This document shows, piece after piece, positions 9,281-13,640 of a DNA stretch of 45,373 bases. Position 1 is the first letter of the stretch, and every line of letters starts with the position of its first letter. The DNA comes from a virus. The DNA lies in the IMG/VR virus record IMGVR_UViG_3300032087_002454, positions 1 to 45,373 of that record, one strand, 5' to 3'. The notes under the pieces are model-generated. The model saw only the letters and a program-made list of their open reading frames with translations. It did no database searches and was not told the DNA's origin. The translations under genes were made by a program, and so were the position numbers.

Positions 9281-9813
9281 AGTCCTAGTCTCTCTGCTTC
9301 TTCTTTAATTAGTTTATCTTCTTCGGACTCCTCCTTGAGGAGCTCCTTCTTTTCTTCCTTAGAGGGACGGCCCCGCTTAGGCTTAGGTCCATTGTACCTG
9401 TCAGCTAACCACTTAGTGGCTTGGACCCCTAGGGTAGAGCCAGCTTGGTTCTCAGCAATCTCTTGCATCTCATACCATCGCTCACTCTCGAATTTTACTT
9501 TTAGTTCTTCGCGCCAGCGAATAACGTATTCACTGAACCACGCGGCTGAGCTAAGAGCTCGCCAGTGGGCCCAAGAGCCAAACATGGCTTGGGCGAAGGC
9601 GTACTCGGTGGGGTCACCGATCTCCATGTACCTCTTGTACATTGATAGCGCGCCTTTGTGGTCGTAGTCCTTGAGGGTGAAAGGAGCTGGGTACTTAGAG
9701 TTTTTCTTCTCTATGAACAAGGATTGGGTGCGGAATCGCCCCATGGTATCCTTGAGGGCATCGTACGCGCCAGCCTCTTTCTTGGTCAAGGGAAAGGTCC
9801 CTTTAGGGACCAC
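9277..9813 (-). CDS. terS: Terminase small subunit (DNA recognition)
   Basis: 178 residues from GTG 9813 with an AAGGA nine bases upstream. A helical N-terminal half (residues 1-60) is followed by an aromatic core (FGSWAHWRALSSAAWFSEYVIRW) and an assembly helix. The C-terminal tail carries KPKRGRPSKEEKKE followed by a Glu/Lys-rich end. This KRGRPSK tail is common in small terminases of T7-like and T4-like phages. It should recognise the phage DNA and bring TerL to it. The usual adjacency to terL is broken by two inserted genes. Confidence 0.72.
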   Translation of the reverse strand: MVPKGTFPLTKKEAGAYDALKDTMGRFRTQSLFIEKKNSKYPAPFTLKDYDHKGALSMYKRYMEIGDPTEYAFAQAMFGSWAHWRALSSAAWFSEYVIRWREELKVKFESERWYEMQEIAENQAGSTLGVQATKWLADRYNGPKPKRGRPSKEEKKELLKEESEEDKLIKEEAERLGL

Positions 9814-10013
9814 TACGTTATTTCCTTCATTATGTCCTTTCGGGTTCTACGAAGTGTAGCCCGATCAGACCCAGCAGCCTGGTGGATACCAGACTTACGT
9901 GTACGTTCGTTGTTCACTGCCTTGTCCCGCACCTTGCGCAGGGCTTCCATTGTACGTTCCAGGAACCCTTGTTCCTGCTTCGTTGGCTTACGCTTAGACT
10001 CTTTACCTGGCAT
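9813..10013 (-). CDS. Small basic protein, unknown
   Basis: 66 residues, very rich in Lys and Arg (PGKESKRKPTKQEQGF...), predicted helical, with a TLRRTRKDIMKE end. ATG 10013 overlaps the stop of the preceding 47-residue gene (TAATG), and its own stop overlaps the GTG start of terS. Charge suggests nucleic-acid binding, but no domain is recognised. It may be an accessory to packaging given its place. Confidence 0.65.
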   Translation of the reverse strand: MPGKESKRKPTKQEQGFLERTMEALRKVRDKAVNNERTRKSGIHQAAGSDRATLRRTRKDIMKEIT

Positions 10014-10156
10014 TATTTGGCACTCTTTTTCTTTTTCTTGCGGTTACGAGCAGGCCGAGCGCCACCGGGACCTGTGTCCCCTGGCTTACCCTTAGTTGTA
10101 ATACGTTTAGGTTTACCGCCCTTCTCTGGGCGCTTCATCGGTTTCTTCTTAGCCAT
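10013..10156 (-). CDS. Tiny Lys-rich protein (47 aa)
   Basis: 47 residues: a KKKPMKRPEKGG start, a Gly/Pro-rich middle (KPGDTGPGGARPARN) and an RKKKKKSAK end. More than a third of residues are basic. GGAACC lies upstream as a weak Shine-Dalgarno, and the stop overlaps the next ATG. Likely unstructured and nucleic-acid binding. Function unknown. Confidence 0.6.
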   Translation of the reverse strand: MAKKKPMKRPEKGGKPKRITTKGKPGDTGPGGARPARNRKKKKKSAK

Positions 10157-10246
10157 ATCGGTTCCGTTGTAAGGGTGCAGTCCTCGTAGACAGCATTGAC
10201 AGCTTCAACTGTGTGCTTGTGTGGAAACAAGGACCACACATTAAAT

Positions 10247-10432
10247 TTAAGTTCCTCCAACTCCGCAGTGGCCTAACCACTCTGGTTCTGGGGTTGTATA
10301 GTGTTCGTGTGCTACTTCCCATCGCCAGGCCATACATTCAGGGCCTACACAATGAATAGCTATTGTTGGATTCTTTTGTTCTAGTTTAAGGGGGCAAGCT
10401 TTCAGCGCTGCCACTTCCACTGTGTATTTCAC
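10247..10432 (-). CDS. Small Cys-rich protein, first gene of the leftward operon
   Basis: 61 residues from a GTG at 10432 with GGAG upstream (TGGAGAAACTCAA-GTG). It contains KACPLKLEQKN and IHCVGPECMAWRWE. The CxGxxCMAWRW pattern recurs in small phage proteins of unknown function that look like one-zinc or metal-binding folds. A Pro/Trp-rich tail (TTPEPEWLGHCGVGG) follows. It is the promoter-proximal minus-strand gene, next to the control region, so it may be expressed before the structural genes. Confidence 0.6.
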   Translation of the reverse strand: MKYTVEVAALKACPLKLEQKNPTIAIHCVGPECMAWRWEVAHEHYTTPEPEWLGHCGVGGT

Positions 10433-10550
10433 TTGAGTTTCTCCAAGTAAATCCTTTTACACAAGCCCAGGTTGTATCTGGGTAATCCCTTCTGTTGTCA
10501 GCCAAATAAGGCTGCTATTAAAATAAGTAGTAGTAGAGCCATACATTTGT

Positions 10551-10617
10551 CTCTTCTATGGAAGAGGATACTCTTCTCTCGCCCTTTCTGTCTCTTCGGA
10601 CCTCAAGGGGAGAAGAG
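10551..10617. promoter_or_regulatory. Mutually complementary CTCTTC/GAAGAG segments (possible attenuator)
   Basis: Five six-base segments lie in 67 bp: CTCTTC at 10551, GAAGAG at 10561, CTCTTC at 10571, CTCTTC at 10592 and GAAGAG at 10612. Each copy can pair with more than one partner (10551 with 10561, or 10561 with 10571, or 10592 with 10612), the logic of an attenuator or antiterminator. It would lie in the untranslated leader of the leftward operon that begins at 10432. Regulation is inference; the repeats are directly visible. Confidence 0.35.
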
Positions 10618-10746
10618 ATATTAAAGATAGTTCTTTAAGTCCTCTTATATTAGACACCATAAAATCAATTTAGTTCCATTGGATTTGCTTTTTCCTTATA
10701 AGTCAGCAACTTATATTTTGCTATTTCTGTGAATTAGCACAATTTC

Positions 10747-10786
10747 AAGGGGTTGTATTTTCAACTTAAGGGGGTGTATAGTCAAC
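10747..10786. repeat. Tandem 19-bp imperfect direct repeats (possible operators)
   Basis: Two copies of AAGGGG(T/G)TGTAT(T/A)(T/G)TCAAC occur at 10747-10765 and 10768-10786. They match at 16 of 19 bases with a 21-bp period, close to two helical turns. On the minus strand each begins GTTGA, so they may instead be overlapping -35 elements. They lie midway in the divergent control region. Confidence 0.5.
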
Positions 10787-10882
10787 ATTGCTTGATCGAA
10801 ATCCTATGATTTCTGTTAGATAATTTCATCCTGGCTTTCCACGTAGTGGAACCGTCTTGATCCCCCTCCCCCGGCCACTTAA

Positions 10883-10921
10883 CATAACGTACGCTAATGA
10901 GAATCATTCGTATGCATTATG
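10883..10921. promoter_or_regulatory. Fur-box-like dyad
   Basis: The core AATGAGAATCATT (10896-10908) sits in a larger imperfect dyad with CATAA and TTATG ends. From 10893 it matches 14 of 19 bases of the E. coli Fur consensus GATAATGATAATCATTATC, including the continuous AATCATT. Sites of this form occur upstream of iron-regulated genes in proteobacteria. It also has a GAA loop like the other hairpins nearby, so it may simply belong to the hairpin array. Confidence 0.3.
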
Positions 10922-10954
10922 ACAAATTCCCGACGTATCCATTGATGTATAACC

Positions 10955-11008
10955 TGTGGATAACTTTAGCATTAATGCTAAGGGATTGAGATAACAACCT
11001 GTTGATAA
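10955..11008. promoter_or_regulatory. DnaA boxes; candidate replication origin
   Basis: TGTGGATAA at 10955-10963 is the exact complement of the high-affinity DnaA box TTATCCACA. TGTTGATAA at 11000-11008 gives TTATCAACA, one base off. They flank a perfect 16-bp palindrome (10966-10981) in an AT-rich stretch, and a related ACCTGTTGACA follows at 11009. This is a plausible origin or host-DnaA control site just upstream of the early genes. Confidence 0.4.
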
Positions 11009-11216
11009 CCTGTTGACAATAAGGGAAGATAATAGGAACTATTATCGTCCCTTATCATGTGCGTATATAGGATTGTATACAATCCTTAAACACCTGTGTA
11101 TATAACGGAACTCTGTTCCGTTATCCCGTGTGTTGAACTTATCTTTGATAAGTTTAAGAGATTGGCTGGCGGCCTCTTGTATCGAAGATACAACTTTGAT
11201 AAACTGCTGGAGACTT

Positions 11217-11260
11217 AGGGGAAGTAGCCCTTGAACGAAGTGAAAGGGCGTACTTACCCT
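11217..11260 (+). promoter_or_regulatory. Structured leader element with GAACGAAGTGA loop, copy 1
   Basis: The inner stem GCCCTT/AAGGGC (11227-11232 with 11244-11249) closes the 11-nt loop GAACGAAGTGA (11233-11243). An outer stem (11217-11226 with 11251-11260) adds nine pairs and one G.A mismatch, with a single bulged G. It ends 21 nt before the ATG of the first early gene at 11282, whose CGGAG is outside the stem. The loop can form A-U, C-G and a GAA triloop flanked by tandem G.A pairs. Confidence 0.7.
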
Positions 11261-11281
11261 TACCAACCGGAGAAAATTGCC

Positions 11282-11536
11282 ATGATGAGAAAATGCATTT
11301 GCCACACCGAATCCGTAGCCTTTGGCTACGTAGACTGCGAAGCTTGTGAAACAAGCTTAATTGACAGAGAAGCTCTCGATTGCAAAGCAATCGAAGCTTA
11401 CCCAGAGTCTTCGACTCTGACTGAAGCAATAACAAAGTATCTAGCGAAGCTAGACCCCCACTCTTTAGAGTGGGACTCTTGGATCGAAGCTTATACCGAA
11501 GGTAAACTGGCAAACTATTTTGGAGTTCAGATATGA
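11282..11536 (+). CDS. Early small protein 1, Cys-rich N-terminus, hairpin-dense gene
   Basis: 84 residues from ATG 11282 (CGGAGA upstream). The N-terminus MMRKCICHTESVAFGYVDCEAC has CxC and CxxC pairs that could bind one zinc. The remainder is acidic and helical (TLTEAITKYLAKLDP). The first gene of the rightward operon, so probably expressed right after infection. Its coding DNA holds at least six perfect hairpins, so codon choice here seems tied to DNA or RNA structure. Its stop overlaps the next ATG (ATGA). No family recognised. Confidence 0.7.
   Translation: MMRKCICHTESVAFGYVDCEACETSLIDREALDCKAIEAYPESSTLTEAITKYLAKLDPHSLEWDSWIEAYTEGKLANYFGVQI
11314..11474 (+). repeat. Six short perfect hairpins inside early gene 1
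   Basis: Stems and loops: 11314-11330 (7 bp, TTT), 11340-11358 (8 bp, GAA), 11376-11394 (8 bp, AAA, with a further AAGCT/AGCTT extension), 11403-11419 (7 bp, TTC), 11440-11454 (6 bp, GAA) and 11457-11474 (7 bp, TTTA). Stem sequences are unrelated to each other; only the geometry is shared. They do not keep one reading-frame phase. Confidence 0.9.
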
Positions 11537-11712
11537 TCACAGCATACACAGGTTGGCTCAACAGCATAGCTGATGAGCTTGAAGTACCCAGCTTTCAGCT
11601 GGGTTGTAGTCCTGCTGAACAGCAGGGTTCCCCTGAAGTCCGAGAGATTAACTTCGTTAATCACTCGGGATGTCCTGAAATGGACTTGACTCAAGTCTAC
11701 GACTTGAGTTAG
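11533..11712 (+). CDS. Early small protein 2 (59 aa), hairpin-dense gene
   Basis: 59 residues, beginning MITAYTGWLNSIADELEVPS and ending MDLTQVYDLS. The ATG overlaps the preceding stop (ATGA), which supports it as a real coupled gene. Acidic, mixed structure, no recognised motif. Four perfect hairpins fall within its 180 bp, the last ending at the base before the TAG stop. Function unknown; the position suggests an early host-takeover role. Confidence 0.6.
   Translation: MITAYTGWLNSIADELEVPSFQLGCSPAEQQGSPEVREINFVNHSGCPEMDLTQVYDLS
11586..11709 (+). repeat. Four short perfect hairpins inside early gene 2
   Basis: 11586-11604 (8 bp, TTC), 11611-11626 (6 bp, GAAC), 11646-11662 (7 bp, TTC, extended by CCGAG/CTCGG across an A.A mismatch to 11640-11668) and 11689-11709 (9 bp, TAC). 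Confidence 0.9.
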
Positions 11713-11726
11713 ACTTGGCAGCTTAC

Positions 11727-11766
11727 GTAACACACCCTTCTCATTTATGAGAAGGGAGTGTGTTAC
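11727..11766 (+). repeat. Strong intergenic hairpin between early genes 2 and 3
   Basis: GTAACACA/TGTGTTAC (11727-11734 with 11759-11766) stacks on CCCTTCTCA/TGAGAAGGG (11735-11743 with 11748-11756), with a two-base bulge. This is the longest stem of the region. No T-run follows, so it would be a weak terminator at best. An RNA-processing or stability site is as likely. The outer GTAACACA also occurs in the stem of the GAACGAAGTGA element at 14822. Confidence 0.8.
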
Positions 11767-11783
11767 TTACTAGGAGATTTGAA

Positions 11784-12101
11784 ATGCAAATTGCAGACAT
11801 GTTGGATCCAACCTTGTTGGATGAGATGAAAGATGCCTTCGGCATCTACGATGATGATCCTCGTGATTACATCGAAGATGTAATGGGATACAGGGATGGA
11901 ACATCCCTTTGGTATGCTGCTTGGCTCTTCGGCATCATCGTAGATGATGACGTTGATTCACTTGGTTGCCTTTGGCAACCTGACGGACAAATAGCCTCTG
12001 GCTATTACATACCTGATGACTTCGATACCGAAGTTGATCTGATCACTATTGACAATCCCAATAGGGATTGTGTTGCTTGGGATGCTAAGCCTCTGGCTTA
12101 G
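11784..12101 (+). CDS. Early small acidic protein 3, hairpin-dense gene
   Basis: 105 residues from ATG 11784, with AGGAG 8-12 bases upstream. Very acidic, with repeated Asp runs (IYDDDPRDYIEDV, IIVDDDVDS), aromatic patches (LWYAAWLFG) and no Cys pair. Highly acidic early phage proteins are often DNA mimics or inhibitors of host DNA-binding enzymes, but nothing specific shows that here. Ten perfect hairpins tile the 318-bp gene, the last containing the TAG stop. Confidence 0.7.
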   Translation: MQIADMLDPTLLDEMKDAFGIYDDDPRDYIEDVMGYRDGTSLWYAAWLFGIIVDDDVDSLGCLWQPDGQIASGYYIPDDFDTEVDLITIDNPNRDCVAWDAKPLA

Positions 12102-12134
12102 TAGTCCCCTTAATTTAGGGAGCTTTGCTCCCTA
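11806..12134 (+). repeat. Eleven short perfect hairpins in and after early gene 3
   Basis: 11806-11822 (7 bp, CTT), 11831-11847 (7, TTC), 11866-11884 (8, GAA), 11892-11908 (7, GAA), 11933-11949 (7, GTA), 11964-11980 (7, TTT), 11990-12006 (7, TCT), 12019-12034 (6, ATAC), 12052-12071 (8, AATA), 12085-12101 (7, TCT) and, beyond the stop, 12116-12134 (8, TTT). Centres are spaced about 20-35 bp, an almost regular tiling. Confidence 0.9.
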
Positions 12135-12146
12135 TTGGAGATTCAA

Positions 12147-12302
12147 ATGCTTGACATACACGTAGCATCATGGGCGCACAACATCATCGAAGATGATGTG
12201 GAACTGGTTGTCACTTACGATGACCTCATTGAAGCTGAACTACAAGCTTTGCTTGTAGAGTATGAAGAAAACACAGATCCTACGGATCTGGATATGTGGT
12301 GA
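12147..12302 (+). CDS. Early small acidic protein 4 (51 aa)
   Basis: 51 residues from ATG 12147 with TTGGAG upstream: MLDIHVASWAHNIIEDDVEL, then an acidic helix (DDLIEAELQALLVEYEEN) and an LDMW end. Similar in size and acidity to its neighbours. Three perfect hairpins lie in the gene and a fourth follows the stop. No family recognised. Confidence 0.6.
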   Translation: MLDIHVASWAHNIIEDDVELVVTYDDLIEAELQALLVEYEENTDPTDLDMW

Positions 12303-12324
12303 AAATCCAACACCGAAGGTGTTG
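12181..12324 (+). repeat. Four short perfect hairpins in and after early gene 4
   Basis: 12181-12199 (8 bp, GAA), 12240-12258 (8 bp, TTT), 12274-12290 (7 bp, TAC) and 12308-12324 (7 bp, GAA). The last lies six bases past the TGA and abuts the larger structure at 12326. Confidence 0.9.
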
Positions 12325-12325
12325 T

Positions 12326-12374
12326 TCATCCCCTGAAGCCCCTCGAACGAAGTGAGAGGGGCGTAAGGGGATGA
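12326..12374 (+). promoter_or_regulatory. Structured leader element with GAACGAAGTGA loop, copy 2
   Basis: The inner stem GCCCCTC/GAGGGGC (12338-12344 with 12356-12362) closes the identical 11-nt loop (12345-12355). The outer stem TCATCCCC/GGGGATGA (12326-12333 with 12367-12374) is separated from it by a 4x4 internal loop (TGAA/GTAA). It lies 52 nt before the ATG at 12426. Confidence 0.7.
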
Positions 12375-12425
12375 CCCACCCCATCACGGCAATTTTGCCA
12401 ACCGATACGAGTCGAGGAGACTAAC

Positions 12426-12824
12426 ATGACAGCACCAACAAGAACGAGCAACAAGCAGATCCTAGATGCAATCTTGGATCTTACCGTGGCGATCAAAGGC
12501 ATGGCAACTCCAGTTGCTGCACCTGTAGCACAGCAAGCTGTGCCCTTCATGCAACCAGTTGCTATTGCAACTCCAGCTGAAGTAGCGGCAGCTACTCAGC
12601 CGAAGGCTGAGACACCTGTTAAGATCGACGCTGCTTACCTTAACCACGTTAGTGGTGGCAAGGCATTGGCTTATGCCAATAAGACTGGTGAACAGGTTGT
12701 TATTTATGCTCGCCGCAATGGTCATGGTGAAACCAAGCTTGCCTACTGCGCTGCCTCTAAATGGACTGGCCTTAAGGACAAGTCCAACTTGGGAGCTGTC
12801 GCTACCGTCGAACCTACTTCGTAG
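12426..12824 (+). CDS. Early protein 5, Ala/Pro-rich linker with C-terminal domain
   Basis: 132 residues from ATG 12426, with GAGGAG upstream. Residues 1-28 form a charged helix (NKQILDAILDLTVAIKG), 29-65 an Ala/Pro/Val/Gln linker without charges, and 66-132 a compact basic domain with KALAYANKTGEQVVIYARRN and CAASKWTGLKDK. The layout looks like an oligomerising helix joined by a flexible linker to a small binding domain. No family recognised. Its TAG stop lies inside a hairpin. Hairpins in this gene are weaker (mostly 5-6 bp) than in the previous three. Confidence 0.7.
   Translation: MTAPTRTSNKQILDAILDLTVAIKGMATPVAAPVAQQAVPFMQPVAIATPAEVAAATQPKAETPVKIDAAYLNHVSGGKALAYANKTGEQVVIYARRNGHGETKLAYCAASKWTGLKDKSNLGAVATVEPTS
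12504..12680 (+). repeat. Seven hairpins inside early gene 5
   Basis: 12504-12517 (5-6 bp), 12528-12543 (6, CAAG), 12557-12572 (6, TATT), 12581-12596 (6, GGCA), 12595-12611 (7, GAA), 12643-12656 (5, GTTA) and 12665-12680 (6, TTAT). Loops here are mostly four bases and stems shorter, so the array fades. Confidence 0.75.
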
Positions 12825-12870
12825 GTTCCTTATCGAGGGCACTAGCTATGCTAGTGTCCTCTATTAAGGG
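12810..12870 (+). repeat. Hairpin over the stop codon plus long stem-loop after early gene 5
   Basis: 12810-12828 (8 bp, TTC loop) contains the TAG at 12822-12824. Directly after it, 12835-12861 forms a 12-bp stem (one G.U) with a TAT loop, extended by CCTTA/TAAGG (12828-12832 with 12865-12869). No T-run follows. It closes the hairpin-dense block and may act in termination or transcript processing. Confidence 0.7.
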
Positions 12871-12970
12871 ACTTAAACGTGTAGCACCTAGCGTCATGGT
12901 GTGGTGCCGACCGGGGCATCTTACGTAGTAAGACCGGAGTCCAAGTGTAGCTGGCACTATATCCATGCAA

Positions 12971-13061
12971 TCCAATGAGGTGAGGTGGCACACACACACC
13001 TGGGATCTAGCCAATAGGCTAGTGAAATGGTGGTTCGCAGGTTCAAGTCCTGCCATTGGAA
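12971..13061 (+). tRNA. tRNA-like gene with abnormal, hairpin-interrupted anticodon region
   Basis: A perfect 7-bp acceptor stem (TCCAATG 12971-12977 with CATTGGA 13054-13060), discriminator A, and a canonical T-arm (GCAGG-TTCAAGT-CCTGC, 13037-13053) are present. A D-arm-like GTG-AGGTGGCA-CAC (12980-12993) has the A14/G18G19/A21 pattern. The length of 91 nt is about 18 more than a type I tRNA. The middle contains a 6-bp hairpin CTAGCC-AATA-GGCTAG (13007-13022) and no 5-bp stem with a 7-nt loop, so I cannot assign an anticodon. CCA is not encoded. It is either a degenerate tRNA, a tRNA with an inserted hairpin, or a tRNA mimic. Confidence 0.5.
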
Positions 13062-13093
13062 CTTATTTTTTAACGCACTGTGTATTTAACATA

Positions 13094-13227
13094 ATGCAAT
13101 TGAAACTGGAGAACCTGCCTTAAAAGTAGGCCGCATCATATAGGATGGTCGGAGCCATAGGTAGAGGTAGCAGTGCAGGATAACAAAGCGCGTGGCTACC
13201 ACCTTTATGCAATGGAAATTGGAGAAC
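13094..13227 (+). repeat. Duplicated leader with ribosome-binding site
   Basis: ATGCAATTGAAACTGGAGAA (from 13094) and ATGCAATGGAAATTGGAGAA (from 13207) match at 18 of 20 bases. The second copy supplies the GGAG for the gene at 13231. The first opens a nine-codon frame (MQLKLENLP, 13094-13123) with no gene behind it. It looks like a translation-initiation module left by a duplication or gene loss. Confidence 0.6.
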
Positions 13228-13230
13228 GAT

Positions 13231-13449
13231 ATGTTAGTTAAAGGTATTAACTTTAATGGTTGTGACATCTGCTTTGATAGCACTATCAGGGCTAACCATG
13301 CCTATGTATCACGGGGTGCTACTGGTCGGTACTGTGCAGTACTGTCAGTATGTAACGACTGTGCTCCTAAGGAACACAATAAAGTGTGGGAACTAAGTGA
13401 AGCCCGCACATGGTGTGACTCCCAACCTAATAGCTGGAGTGAATTCTAA
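13231..13449 (+). CDS. Small zinc-finger-like early protein
   Basis: 72 residues from ATG 13231 (GGAG 8 bases upstream). It has NGCDICFDS near residue 10 and RYCAVLSVCNDCAPK near residue 35, two Cys groups that can hold one zinc. The C-terminal tail is Trp/Ser-rich (SQPNSWSEF). ATG 13207 is in frame but lacks a ribosome-binding site. The stop overlaps the next ATG (TAATG). Function unknown. Confidence 0.65.
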   Translation: MLVKGINFNGCDICFDSTIRANHAYVSRGATGRYCAVLSVCNDCAPKEHNKVWELSEARTWCDSQPNSWSEF

Positions 13450-13640
13450 TGCCACACAAGTATAAGGGTAAGACACCTGTTAAGACAGGTGATAGTGTGC
13501 ATCTCATCGTAGATGATGAGGTGTACCAGACTGTGCGAGTGAAGGATACACTAGCTGTACAGTTCACGGTGTCCGTTAATAAACGGATACGTTTCTTCTT
13601 CTACGAAGACCGAGGTGTAACATGGAAGCACAAGACCTAG
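13449..13640 (+). CDS. Small basic beta-rich early protein
   Basis: 63 residues: MPHKYKGKTPVKTGDSVHLIV then alternating strands (VYQTVRVKDTLAVQFTVSV) and a basic aromatic end. The pattern resembles a small barrel (SH3 or OB-like), but it is too short to assign. Coupled to the genes on both sides; the next gene starts inside its last codons. Hairpins at 13474-13491 (7 bp, TAAG) and 13572-13587 (6 bp, AATA) lie in the gene. Confidence 0.6.
   Translation: MPHKYKGKTPVKTGDSVHLIVDDEVYQTVRVKDTLAVQFTVSVNKRIRFFFYEDRGVTWKHKT

Larger units (their letters stand above)
10621..11193. repeat. Palindromes and hairpins of the control region
   Basis: Perfect inverted repeats, with stem and loop: 10621-10638 (7 bp, TAGT), 10697-10715 (7 bp, 5 nt), 10798-10813 (6 bp, CTAT), 10837-10851 (6 bp, GTA), 10966-10981 (16-bp palindrome), 11070-11085 (16-bp palindrome), 11102-11124 (10 bp, TCT), 11136-11154 (8 bp, TTT) and 11177-11193 (7 bp, GAA). 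None is followed by a T-run, so they are not simple intrinsic terminators. They have the same geometry as the hairpins inside the next five genes. Confidence 0.85.
10433..11281. other. Divergent intergenic control region
   Basis: About 850 bp without a convincing gene separate the leftward late block from the rightward early block. It is AT-rich (except a C-run at 10861-10871) and holds direct repeats, a Fur-like dyad, DnaA boxes and many palindromes, listed separately. A TTGACA lies at 11013-11018 on the plus strand, but no good -10 sits at normal spacing: TATTAT at 11040 is 21 nt away. On the minus strand TTGACT (complement of 10779-10784) has GAAAAT 17 nt downstream, a weak promoter candidate for the leftward operon. 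Tiny frames, such as a 14-residue hydrophobic peptide on the minus strand at 10535, are not supported. Confidence 0.7.
12871..13230 (+). other. Non-coding stretch with folded RNA-like segments
   Basis: No supported gene in 360 bp. GTGCC (12904-12908) can pair with GGCAC (12953-12957), enclosing CCGG/CCGG and a TCTTAC-GTA-GTAAGA hairpin (12919-12933), a compact three-helix fold just before the tRNA-like element. A T6 run at 13066-13071 follows that element. The rest (13115-13200) shows nothing I can name. Confidence 0.5.

Noticed and set aside
10526-10540. 14-residue hydrophobic peptide on the minus strand (MALLLLILIAALFG)
   Set aside because: Weak ribosome-binding site, and it falls in a control region; too little evidence to call a gene.
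11013-11045. Sigma70 promoter TTGACA ... TATTAT for the early operon
   Set aside because: Spacing of 21 nt is too long and no better -10 box lies at 16-18 nt; only mentioned as a candidate.
11070-12134. Hairpins as a series of intrinsic terminators
   Set aside because: None is followed by a T-run and most are inside genes, so ordinary termination does not explain them.
11314-12828. CRISPR array
   Set aside because: The inverted repeats all differ in sequence; there are no direct repeats with constant spacers and no cas1 or cas2 gene.
12814-13056. Minus-strand frame starting MAGLEPANHH
   Set aside because: MAGLEPA-type starts are a known artefact of reading across a tRNA T-arm in reverse. 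It lies over the tRNA-like element and hairpins, against the early operon.
12971-13061. tRNA-derived attachment site (attP)
   Set aside because: No integrase or repressor gene was found in the window, so integration is unsupported.
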